From contig MU831553.1 of NCBI GenBank assembly GCA_029204225.1, positions 60,001-124,000 of the forward strand: 64,000 bases of DNA. The letters run 5' to 3'. Under the pieces are notes generated by a model. The model was not told the origin of the DNA. It ran no database searches and saw only the letters and a list, made by a program, of their open reading frames with translations. Within the stretch, counting starts at the first letter, position 1; every line of letters starts with the position of its first letter. The position numbers and the translations under genes were made by a program. Below, piece by piece: positions 11,905-21,952 of this stretch. This DNA comes from Diphasiastrum complanatum. Taxonomy: Eukaryota; Streptophyta; Lycopodiopsida; Lycopodiales; Lycopodiaceae.

Positions 11905-12832
11905 ATGGTCATAACTATTTCCAATAAACTTTTTGCTGTAACTCATGATTTTGGTTTTTTATACACGTGTATTGTTACTCCAAGCCTTCTTCAAGCATGT
12001 CTTATGAGTAAAATGTGTTACATGTCCAACGACATATATTCAAATAATCTTGACCCATCAAATCATTTTAAACTTGACAAAAGTTCCAAAGTACGTAGAT
12101 GCACCCATATGGGCAAACCGACAAGAACATCACCAAAGACAGAGCTGGTAGAATCTATCAAGCCAATGGTAGTTGAAGAAGTCAAGTAATTGGCAACCGA
12201 TGAAGTCCAAAGGATTTTACCAAGTCTCTTGGCACAATCATTGCAAAGATTTCTTGTTGACGAATTACAAAGGGAGCCTGTGTCGACAGAGCAACTTGAA
12301 GGCAACTTAGCACAAGGTCCCAGGCAAAGTGCGACCACACAGCCTTCAATTGGGAAGTGCAATACCAAGAGGGAGACTAAGGTTGATGATTGCCCTTCAA
12401 CGAGCAAGATTCAACCAAAGTCTGATTGCTCCACAAAACAACAAGCCACTAACACAGTGCCGAATCCGAGTATATCCATTCTTAAATGGCCAAATCTAGG
12501 GAATTCAAGCCCAAAAAGGCCAACTGCACAACAAGAACCAGCGCCTACAATATCTACGCCTTGTTCTCAATTGGTAAGATTGACTACAAAGGAAAGTCTT
12601 CAGGTTAAAGGATACCATGAATACCTAGATAGACTCAACAGTCAAGCGAGCACGTCCTATCCACACTACGAATTGAGAGAGACCACGACAATACCACATG
12701 GAGAAGTAGCGCCGATCTAGGATCAATATCAACCAGCCTTATCATGGAATCCTCTAATGGATGGTGTCGACTACCCATTTGTCAATGAACAATATTATCA
12801 AGAATGGCCACTAGACTCATATGGTTATTATT
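11905..12832 (+). pseudogene. Unidentified low-complexity ORF with two in-frame stops
   Basis: A single reading frame runs from 11905 to the TAA ending at 12832, interrupted only by a TAA at 12187 and a TAG at 12718. The middle, about 12190-12717, is hydrophilic and rich in Ser, Thr, Pro and Gln, with a possible short helix (ILPSLLAQSLQRFLVDEL). The end is aromatic (a YYQEWPLDSYGYY stretch). This could be a degraded retrotransposon gag linker region, given its setting just left of LTR-like sequence. I do not recognise a domain and assign no function. Confidence 0.4.
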
Positions 12833-13294
12833 AAAAATCTGGCAAGTCCATGTTCTTGTTGATCATCATCAAATAAAGCCTCAGATTTTACGTAAGCGAA
12901 CTCATATCTACGCTTTTCCTGGAGCACAACAAAAATATATATCTATACATATGATCTCTACAAACTTTGACAATGTGACTCATTTTCATCCCAAGGACCA
13001 GTCATAGGCAGAGTGCCATGGGACTGGCACTCATTTGGCAATAGGAGCATGTTGTCCGATTCTAGGTACGACATGGAATATTCTAGAATATGGCAAGAGG
13101 CTTCTACAATAAGCCCAAACACTATATAACTGAAGTAGAGAGTCAGAAGTATTAGAAACAGCCGACCAGTTGGCATCCTGCATGTGTGAGTCCAACATTG
13201 GGCCTTAGGCTAATAAGTGCCATGGAGCACAATTATTCAATAAAGTATTTTAAACTTAGCTTTTGTAAAGTTTTTAAGTTGGAAAACACAAATT
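12833..13294 (+). other. Gene-free; weak LTR-like sequence
   Basis: At about 13175-13215, GGCATCCTGCATGTGTGAGT, then CCAACATTGGGCCTTA, resembles the family G LTR start near 33255 (GGCACCCTGCGTGTGTAAGT). It may therefore be an LTR remnant cut by the LTR of copia C at 13295. No gene is seen. Confidence 0.4.
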
Positions 13295-14017
13295 TGTGAA
13301 GATTATTGAATTATTATCTTCCTGTCTTGAGTTTGGGGCCATGTCCATGGTTATTTCCATTAAATTTTATGCTGTACATAAAAGGTATGTGAATTGAGCA
13401 CATAACCTTCTAGTATAGGTCGGATTTGAGTTAGATAGATTCAATTTTGATGACATGCAGAAGTTTAGATAGCATGCAATGTCATACTGTATGCATGCAA
13501 GCCACATGCAATCAGTGCATGCAACATGCAAAGTGGTTTCTGTGATCTACACATGTCTAGGCAGTTTTATGAGTTGACATGCAGTACATGCAACATCCAT
13601 GCATGCAGTTACACATGTGGATCTCTGGTAGCTGAATTAGTTCAGTTAAGTGAACCTTCCATGCAACTCCACTGAAGGAATTCGAGTCTCTCTCCTGTAA
13701 GAAAGCTTGGCATGTTTTGCCATATTGTGAATAATGAGATTTTGGTGTTTTGGACTCATTCTCTCTCTACCCGAGTTTTCCATCATTAATTTTCTCTCTC
13801 TACCCGAGAGCAGGCTCTTTTTCCCATACCGAGCACTTAGAATTTTTTCTTGACATTCAATTCTCATAGTGAGAAGTTAGATTTTTTCATCTGATGTATG
13901 CCTCTTGTCATAGATTTTTCAAGTATATTGTTCTCTGATCAATCTTGTGCAATCACAACACCTCAGTAAGATCTTGTAGGGTGTGTGGTGAAGTTCACAC
14001 GTGCTAAATACTTCACA
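13295..14017 (+). repeat. 5' LTR of copia element C
   Basis: The block begins TGTGAAGATT and ends CTTCACA, directly followed by a perfect copia PBS. It shares long stretches with the sequence at 63600-64000, such as AGGTATGTGAATTGAGCACA and CTACACATGTCTAG. The latter is preceded by a polypurine tract, which supports the start assignment. Length 723 bp. It contains many TGCATG palindromes (about 13490-13620). Confidence 0.75.
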
Positions 14018-14029
14018 TGGTATCAGAGC
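14018..14029 (+). promoter_or_regulatory. Primer-binding site of copia C
   Basis: TGGTATCAGAGC, the standard plant copia site complementary to the 3' end of initiator Met tRNA, sits immediately after the LTR's terminal CA. Confidence 0.9.
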
Positions 14030-14727
14030 TTCATGCTTTGAAGAGGTGAGGGTGTATACATCAGATCTTCAATGCTTTTGCTTGTAGGAACTCGGATCAT
14101 AAGTGGAACAACCTGATTTGCTCCAGCAGAGCCCTGTACAAACAGAGAGCTCACACGTGTGAAATCAGCCCTCATTAAATGAGTGCTACTTCTCTAAATT
14201 TGACCCAAATTTGATGTTCTATAGCTTGTTGGATAGGTATTGAAGAGTAGAATGTGTTGCTCTTGTTTCTAAATCAATTTGATTTGTTTTTAGAAGATTG
14301 TTTTTTTTTTTTTTGGCAATGAGAGAGTTTGAGAGAGTACTCAACTCGTGGGATATGCCAAAGTAAGCACACATAAGTTCTTTTCACCATTTTCATCAAT
14401 TTTCACTGTCAATCAAGTAGAATTGGATAGAAGTGAGGTCTTAGACTTTTCATTTCACACAAATTACTGTGTTTGAGTTGAAAGTAAGTTCCTAGAGAGT
14501 TTATTAGTACTTTGAAACTCGTGGGAGAGATAGACTTCTTACTTGCATGTGCTTCTTTTTTGTGACTGAAGCAAGATCCAAATTCAAGATAGATTGATTT
14601 TCTGTGTTGAGAATTTGTTCTCACATCTGTTGCTAGATCAACATTTGTGTTAGATCCTAGATTGAGATTGTAAGCAACATCTTTTCAGCTCCATTTTTTA
14701 TCATTACTAGAATTTCTCATAGAGAAG

Positions 14728-15717
14728 ATGTCTTCATCTGGTTCACATTTCTTGGAGCATAGTGAGAGATTAACATCTTCCAATTATGCAATGTGAAAGA
14801 TCAGAATGGAATCATTATTGATTCTACAAGATGTAATGGATATTGTGAGTGGAGTTTAAGAAGAACCTGTTGCACCTAATGAAGCTGCAACATTTCACAC
14901 TGCCAAGGAAGCTTGGGATACTCTAGAAACAGTCTATGAAATCAAGAATACTTCTAGATTGCTTATACTTAGAAACCAAATATTTCTAAGTTATCAGAGA
15001 GTAGATGAGAGTGCTTCATCATATGTCATGAGATTTAAGAATCTTCATCAAGAGTTAGCTGGTATTGGAGATGCTCTTAAGAACACTGAACTTGAGTATG
15101 ACAATATTGTGCAGACTTATGCTGTCAGGGAGGATCTTCCGTCCTTGGAGACGCTGCAAGGTGTTCTCATTGCTGAAGAAAGCAGGCAAGAGAACAAGAT
15201 GCTGAGAATCAAGAGACTTTCATTGAAAGATGGTGGAGATGACAAAGTACTCTTCATCAGAGACAAGTCAAGAGACAAGGGCAAAGGACAACAACACTTC
15301 AAGAAGGACAAAGCCAAAGAAGGTGGTGAGGATCAGTCCTCACAAGTTGCAACATCCAGTGGCAAGAAGAAGTTGTCAAAGATCAAGTGTTTTTTCTATG
15401 GCAAGAAAGGACACTATGCATCAAACTATTTCAAGAAGAAGAGCCAATCTAGGCAAGCTAACCTTACTAATGAGGATGAGTGTGAGGGTGTTGAGAATGA
15501 AAGAGAGGATTCATTAATGATATCTACTTTTTCATCTTTTCCTTTTAAGAATGAAGAAGTCTGGTGGATAGATAGTGGGGCTAGTTCCCATATGTCTAGT
15601 TCTAGGAACTCTTTCACTAATCTCATGCCATATCTAGGTGCAAAAAGATCAATCTATACTGCTAATGATGTAGAGTGTAGGATTGAAGGAATTGGTAGTA
15701 TTCCATTGCATGCATAG
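14728..15717 (+). pseudogene. Copia C gag and protease
   Basis: The ATG at 14728 starts a copia gag frame that crosses two in-frame stops (a TGA near 14794 and a TAA near 14860) and is then open to the TAG at 15715. Gag helices (AKEAWDTLETVYE, then SSYVMRFKNLHQELAGIG) lead to a Lys-rich linker. The single zinc knuckle reads CFFYGKKGHYASNYF, with its second and last Cys both changed to Tyr. The protease follows with an intact WWIDSGASSHMS loop. Three stops and the broken knuckle show it is not functional. The following 15718-16437 continues in the same frame. Confidence 0.85.
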
Positions 15718-16437
15718 CTTCTACCTTGTGAAGCTTGTGTGATGGCAAAATCACACAGGAGGCCTTTTCCTAGATCAAGCATCAAAACAAAGCAACCATT
15801 TGAACTAGTGCACTCTGATGTTCATTTCTCATCAACTAAGAGCAAAGGAGGAGCAAATTGTTTTGTTTCCTTTGTAGATGATTATACAAGATATTCTTGG
15901 ATCTATATGTTGTCTTCAAAAGCCATGGTCTATGATGTTTTTCTTACTTTCAAAGCTTATGTAGAAAAACAGTTTTCTTTCAAGTTGAAAGCTTTTAGAA
16001 GTGGTAGTGGAGGAGAATACACTTCCAATAAGTTTAAAGACTTTTGTGAGAGAGAAGGCATTCAAAGAGAATTTTCTTGTTCATATACTCCTCATCAAAA
16101 TGGAGTTGCTGAGAGAGAAAATAGAACTTTGTGTGAATGTGCAAAAGCCATTAGGCTAGAAGCTTCTCTGCCTAAAGAATTTTGGGGAGAGGCAGTTGCA
16201 TGTGCAAACTATCTTTGTAATAGGCTTCCAAATCTTGCAATTGGAGGAAAAACACCATTTGAGATGTTGTATAAGAAAAAGCCTAAGGTAGATCATCTTA
16301 GGATTTTTGGCTGTGTATGCTTTGTGCATGTGCCTCTAGAAACTAGGAAGAAGGAAGATCCTAGTGCAATTAAAGGAATTTTTGTAGGATATGCATCCAC
16401 TAAAAAAGCATACAAAGTATATCTTCCTTCGAATGTC
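15718..16437 (+). pseudogene. Copia C integrase
   Basis: In the same frame as gag, after the TAG at 15715. The start is the CEACVMAKSHRRPFP part of the zinc-binding domain; the histidine half and the end of the protease region are deleted. The catalytic core has the first Asp (ELVHSDVHF), FVDDYTRYSWIYML, and the Glu in NGVAERENRT. The second Asp motif, usually SDNGGE, reads SGSGGE, so that catalytic Asp is lost. The C-terminal DHLRIFGCVCFVHVP segment follows. RT and RNase H are absent; the reading passes straight into an inverted repeat at 16438. Confidence 0.85.
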
Positions 16438-16658
16438 ATTTCCGGTGGCATTGAAAGGGTGTTTCACCAAAGATATATGAAACATTATCTCAAAATTGTC
16501 GACCTTTACAAGGTATTGCTCATGAGCCTTAACGTCATGCGAAATGTGCTCATTTGAATGATGTTAAGACTCATGAGCAATACCTTGTAAAGGTCGACAA
16601 TTCTAAGATAATGTTTCATATATCTTCGGTGAAACACCCTTTCAATGCCACCGGAAAT
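16438..16658. repeat. 221-bp near-perfect inverted repeat
   Basis: The left arm 16438-16538 and right arm 16558-16658 are each 101 bp and differ at 5 positions by eye. The loop is 19 bp. The outer ends read ATTTCCGGTGGCATT and AATGCCACCGGAAAT. It could be a foldback/MITE-like insertion, an inverted duplication, or a hairpin-RNA source. No clear target duplication is seen at the edges. Confidence 0.9.
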
Positions 16659-17433
16659 ACATGCTATCAAAATAAATAGGCCGAAATACAATTGTCATGA
16701 CATTTCATGCAAATAATCTTGATTATATGTGTCACTAATTGAACACATCAAATACGTATACCTATATCATCTCGTGCCAATTGTGAGACTTTAATTCGGA
16801 TAATTTGTCGTCTGCGGTAAATGCCTCTCTTATAGATCCCGCGTATCCAGTGGATTGAGCAGACTACGTACCATGACATGATCTTCAATCCCTTGAGCAT
16901 TTATAGAATTTGAAGGACTCGCAAGCGCTTGATCAGGTTTTGGTGGAGGCCTCCTCCACATGTGATCATTGACTATGTGTCTTTTGCGATATTAAATCCT
17001 TTGTAATCGACACAATTACAACGAATCTTTTCATCCCATGAATCCAGCTACATAAATCAAAAGAAAAAATATCACTTGTGTCATATATTCGAGCACTCAA
17101 ATATGGCTTACAATTAAAGATTAGCAAGTATCTTGAAATTCAAAAGATTGTATGTTATGGAAATCTAAAAAAAATTAGAACTACTTATAATGCAAACAAA
17201 TAAAAGATACAAACAAACATGGTGAACAATATTTTATCGTACTTGTCCAAAAAGATGTGGATATCATCTTTGTGCTTGACGAAACTTGACCTACATGTAT
17301 TTTTTTCAATACTAACATCATTACTCTCTATATATTTTGACTAGTGACATAAATCTACATTGCAAGAGAATAACAAGAGACCCACAAACACATCACATAG
17401 AAATAGTGGATATAATAACGTTAACTAGACATG

Positions 17434-17437
<4 letters not shown>
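16659..17437. other. Gene-free interval
   Basis: AT-rich sequence with no recognisable coding or repeat structure. The expected RT region of copia C is not here. Confidence 0.5.

Positions 17438-17510
<73 letters not shown>
17438..17510. repeat. (CT)n microsatellite
   Basis: About 36 uninterrupted CT dinucleotides. Confidence 0.97.
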
Positions 17511-17511
<1 letters not shown>

Positions 17512-17583
17512 CCCTCCTCGATTCTTGGTCTATAGCAGAAGTCTTTGCTTGCATAATCAAGATACCACAACCAACAAGCTAGC

Positions 17584-18389
17584 AGGTGGTATTCTTAGAT
17601 GATATCCTAGTGTTGAATAAGACTTTGGCATAACATAAAGAACATCTTAGGATTGTCCTAGACATCCTAAGAAAGACTCTAAGTGTGACTTTTTGGTGAG
17701 GAATTGTCCTACTTGGGGCATAAGATTTCCAAACAAGGATTGGAGATTGAGGCTGATCGTATCCAGAGGGTTATTGAATGGCCTATTCTTACCACAGTTC
17801 GAGAAATCAAGTCTTTCTTGGAGTTTGTAAGATTTTTCCGTTAGCATATTCTCCAATTTGCTCGATTGGCATTTCCTCTTACCCAGGCCTTGAAAGACTA
17901 TAAGAAGCTAAGCCGGAGGGCTAAGAGTCCACTAGTGGAGTGGACGAGAGAGATGAATAATTGTTTTGAGTTGCTTAAGAAAAGTGTCTCTTCAGCACCA
18001 ATACTAATCATTCGTGATCCTAATAAGGCTTTTGTGGTTAGGACCGATGCCAGTGATTATGCTATTGGAGCTATTTTGATGCAAGATGGACATTCTATTG
18101 CTTATAAAAGCAAGAAACTCAATCCTGCTCAATCTAGGTATTGTACCTATGAGAAGGAACTGTTTGCAATTGTTCATGCTTAAAAATTTGGCAACATTAT
18201 ATGTATGGATCCGGATTTGAGGTTTTGATGGATCATCAGACTCTTCGATATTTCTGTGATGCTACAGATTTAAAGGGGAGACAAGCTAGTTGGGCTGAGC
18301 TGATGCAAATCTTTGACCATACTATATGTTATTGTAAAGGAAGTCAAAATACTCTAGCGGAGGCTTTGAGTCGTTTACTGGTTAATTAA
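17584..18389 (+). pseudogene. Gypsy RT end and RNase H remnant
   Basis: The start reads VVFLDDILV, the gypsy F/YxDD reverse transcriptase catalytic box. Broken frames follow, with a GHKIS segment, IEWP...VREIKSFLEFVRFFR and LAFPLTQALK. From 17866 the RNase H frame is open, with RTDASDYAIGAILMQDG (catalytic Asp) and YEKELFAIVHA (catalytic Glu). After a stop and shift near 18181 it continues with YGSGFEVLMDHQTLRYF. It ends NTLAEALSRL, where the last Asp of the usual ADALSR is Glu. Stops near 17630, 17842 and 18181 and a frameshift show it is dead. No integrase follows. Confidence 0.85.
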
Positions 18390-19202
18390 AACATGTTCAC
18401 ATATGCACATTGCATGCTGAGATTCGTATTATTGAGAAACTTATTTACCTGCATATTCTCCTAACATGGAATTTTATACTGGAGTCTGTGGCTAAAGCAG
18501 CAATTAGGAGGTTGGAAATAGTTCTGTCAAAGGCAGTACTACATAAACGGAATGTCACTATTGAAAAAAGTGACAGACTCTTCGGAAGAAAAAGGAAACG
18601 TTCCTAATAAGCCATCAATTGGAGGTGCTAAAGCAAGAAGATTCTCACACATGTAAAGAATCTAGTGTCAGATACGAAATTTGGAAAGAATTTGTTCGAG
18701 CAACACGAACACTAGAAGTAAGTAATCAAGTGGAAAAGGGACAAGTGTGGAACAACTTAGACAAACTCATAGGTGTTATCAGGAAAGAAAACCTATCATC
18801 AAAAGATTTGAGGACTTTGCAAAATCATCACACCACATTTGTAAAATTTGTACATGGTACTGATCTATTTCATTATCTGGTACTAATCTCATTCATGCTT
18901 ATATTTTTTTCTACTGATGTAATTAATTCGACTCTTGTTTGCAGCATATCTTTCTTGAATATGAGAGCTTAAGTATCTAGTCGTCACATGGCATGGAAAA
19001 ATCTCATTGGCAAGCAAGAGGAGCATTTCATAGAGCTACAAATCATGGAGGGCACAATTCAAAAAATAAATATTTAGTTCAACTTCTTCAGTGGTTTTAT
19101 AGAAGCGCACAGTTTAGATATGAAGCAAAAAACTCGCCAAAGTTACAATTTTCCGAAAGGCATTCAAATTCAAAACAAAAGAGAGTTCCTTGTAATATAT
19201 AA
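18390..19202 (+). other. Unidentified reading frames with an intron-like gap
   Basis: A frame open through 18619-18840 (Lys- and Glu-rich, with a YEIWKEFVRATRTLEVSNQV stretch) meets GTAAAATTTG at 18841. A CAG acceptor at 18942-18944, after a pyrimidine-rich TTGTTTGCAG, resumes with a short HIFLEYES segment, hits a TAG, then runs open to 19202. The GT-AG pair and spacing (104 bp) are plausible for a plant intron. I recognise no family, and the stop argues against a working gene. Confidence 0.3.
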
Positions 19203-19224
19203 AAAATCTATTACAGAAAATTGT

Positions 19225-20148
19225 TTAATTATCATCATCATCCTCTTCAAGATTCAGACGGATGGCAATATCATGAAGGAATAATCTCCTTTCATATGGA
19301 TCCAAAAATTCTAATCTTTTCTTTTTGCTCATATCAATGTAACCCAAATAAAGGGCCATTACAGATGATCTTTTTGTACTCTCATTGGGAGTATAACCCA
19401 ATATTTTAATTGCCAAATCCCTTTTCACAAAAATTATTGTATATGTTCCTCTGGTGTACGTATGTCTCCTAAACAAATTGATAATTACTTGATGGCCATA
19501 ATGACGGTGGTAGCATATGGATTAAAAGATGAATGATATATACAAATCTCATTATTTTGAAAGTTTTTCAAATAATGAGATAGAGACACATCCTTTCTTC
19601 CGGCTGATACACCTCGGATGCCTCCATGTCTCATACCAAAGGCATCTATTTCAATAGCATCCTGTAAACGAGTCAAGAAAATAAATTCAGAATAATACAT
19701 AATACTACAAACTCAAACTTCAACATAGTGTTTGATTTAAGAAAACTGAACAATATCAATACCAATATAATATATACTTACCAGATCATAATCATCGTAT
19801 TCAACGATGTTTGTTCAGATAATGTCATGTCCTCCAATGGCCTCTACATATCTTGAAGGGATATACCAAGTCCTTGGGGAATATTTTTTTTGGAATTCCA
19901 AAAATTCCTCCTTTGTAGGCAAAGTTTTTTCATAGGCTTTAGATTTTTCAATTATGGCCTCCAAGGCCTCATTGTTAGATTTCCAATTGCCATCTTTATC
20001 ATAATCTATCTCACTTTCAAGGTCATTATATTTGTAATCAACAATGTTAGAAAATTTTGATAAATTCAAATGACAAAGAAGTTTTGAATAAAATATTACA
20101 AAATCATAGTATGGGGAGTAATGCCCATATTTATAGCCTATTCCTATT
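19225..20148 (-). pseudogene. Unrecognised two-exon gene, broken
   Basis: On minus, a frame opens after a TGA at about 20148 and runs to 19782. A CTG|GTAAGT donor meets an acceptor CAG|GATGCT at 19662/19661, giving a 120-bp intron in phase 0. Exon 2 continues to a stop at 19485, then resumes in another frame from 19476 to 19225, ending in an acidic EEDDDDN tail. Exon 1 carries one in-frame TGA (19815-19817). The protein is hydrophilic and rich in Tyr, Lys and Glu. Segments include YKYNDLESEIDYDKDG, RTWYIPSRYVEAIGGHDII and DAFGMRHGGIRGVSAGRKD. No ATG is evident at the start. I cannot assign a family. Open frames plus a canonical intron suggest a former cellular or captured gene. Confidence 0.45.
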
Positions 20149-20217
20149 AATCATAGCCATACATTTGTCAAAAGAATGATTTGAGGCCCGCTGATTATAT
20201 TTATCCACCAATCAGAT

Positions 20218-21562
20218 TTAGATAAATATGTACCTCTGTCGCAATACATTTAATAGTCTATAGTAGCCTTTCCTAATCATCATTAGCCCTGACCCTAAAT
20301 TTGTACTTGCGTCGCACAACATTAAACCGTAATCATTACTCGTGCATTTAACAAATATTAAACATACCATTGAAAAACGTGTTGGTGGAATGCCCTTAAG
20401 ATCACTATAACTCCAGGCAAGACAGTCTTTATACTCCACCAACAAGGATCGTAGTCTCTTGAATTGTGTGGGCATTAACTGCTCTCCCACATGCACTATC
20501 TTTTCTTCTTCACCTGGCTCGACAAGGTTCATCGGTTCTGTTCGCGCAGGTCCCTCAAAGACTTGTTCCGCTGGTGCCTGACATTGATCAGGTTCTCGTT
20601 GTGCTTGCGGCATCATAATTACCACGTCGTCCAAGGTATAATTTTAGAAGTTTCAGGCATCTTGTGAACTAGCGCTCGTCGAGATTCATCTTTCAGCATA
20701 TTGATCTTAACCCGACTGGTCATCTTTTGGTTTTCTGTCACCTGTGTAGAAGATGACACTGCTCTTGATTCCGTAACGATCTGGGTCCATGTGGTGTAAG
20801 ACCTACTCATCAGTTAGTTCAATCTCCTTATTATAAGTTAGAGCATGTTGCCAAGGGACTAAACCATCGTCCACTGGGTTCTCAATAGGTTCCGCTGACA
20901 GCCATGCTACGTTTATCATATTCACCCCAAATGTGATTGGTGTGTCCATAGTGTAACACTTGGGTGAAGATGTACTGGGTTCAGGATCTGATTCATATTG
21001 ACATGTTTGGCAGTCAATAGTTGCTAATGCATCCGTCCATCTCATGACATCCATCTCTGAATCATAGTGACCTCCCTTGGCTGGCCTTGGACGATCAATC
21101 GTGTGATCTGTCGTAGATGATCCGTCATCAGCCTTGGGTGCAATAGGTTTCACCGCCCATGTGGTGCGTGATGGCTAACACAAGAGCGTGGATTTGGTGT
21201 CTTTCCGGTGGCATCCCTGCTGGAACTGCTGGTTGTTGTATCGCAATGAAGTTGAGAGGTGCATTGGTTCTAGATTTAAATGGACAATTCTTGTAACAGT
21301 GTCCATAACCGCATTTTGGACAGAAGGATGTATATTGTCCCTTGTAGGGATATTCTGCAATTATGTGTCCTTCACCACATTCATAGCAGCCGTAATTTCT
21401 TCCGCCTTGACACTGAGTTTGAGTTGCATAGGCCGTAAAATATTCATTTATGGCAGAATCCATAAATGGTTCATCTGGTCTATACCATTGATGCTGCTCA
21501 GGTTGAGGTGGTACTTGCATCTCTGGTTTTGCTACTGTCAGATTTACATGGGCCACCTCCAC
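20218..21562 (-). pseudogene. Gypsy gag/protease/RT-start remnant
   Basis: Four overlapping minus frames read in order from 21562 to 20218. 21562-21128 has two zinc knuckles: CYECGEGHIIAEY, last Cys changed to Tyr, and CPKCGYGHCYKNC. 21153-20803 is acidic linker and protease-region sequence with ITFGVNMINVAWL. 20810-20619 is linker. 20634-20218 ends with the gypsy RT N-terminal hallmark YKDCLAWSYSDLKGIPP. The reading stops before the RT palm. The gag side is cut at 21562 exactly where the LTR of copia B starts, so B may have inserted into it; the other half is not found past B. Confidence 0.75.
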
Positions 21563-21564
21563 AG

Positions 21565-21952
21565 TGTGGAGTTTACAAGATGGCTAACGTAGAATCACCG
21601 CCAATCAACTAGTTAGTTAGTCTCCATCATTGACACTCGTTTCGGCCAGGCATGAAGTATATGACTCCAAGCCCGTTGAGCTGCCAGCTGGCCACACACA
21701 GTGCGAAAGCTTCCTCTTTGTTTGTTTCGTAATCTCCCGTTTGCTTTCGTTCTTTTTGTCTCTTTCGTAGTTTTTCGTTTTTGCATCCCTTTGCGGTTTG
21801 CGGTCCTAGAGGTGTGTTTACGATTCACAAATGATTCGCGAATCGTTCGTGCTTCGAGTCAAAGGCACGTTGACTATCACAAATTGTTCTCATTCGACCT
21901 TCATTTCTTGTTCGTGCTGTGACAAAGTTGCAGGAGTTCACCATTTCTGACA
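21565..21952 (-). repeat. 3' LTR of copia element B
   Basis: TG...CA block of 388 bp, closely similar to 1553-1919 over its whole length. It differs by small indels, for example an extra stretch near 21768-21790. It directly follows the polyprotein tail of copia B on minus. Confidence 0.8.

Noticed and set aside
14018-14029. TGGTATCAGAGC sites as tRNA genes
   Set aside because: They are only the 12-13 bp complementary to the tRNA 3' end, next to LTRs: primer-binding sites, not tRNA genes. No cloverleaf sequence was found in the window.
15117-15626. Minus frames inside copia C gag
   Set aside because: Antisense shadows of the plus-strand gag/protease frame.
18841-18944. A confirmed intron in a plus-strand gene
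   Set aside because: The GT-AG pair is plausible, but the downstream frame meets a TAG within 12 codons and no family is recognised, so it is kept only as a low-confidence note.
21188-21592. 134-codon plus frame
   Set aside because: Antisense shadow of the gypsy zinc-knuckle frame on minus.
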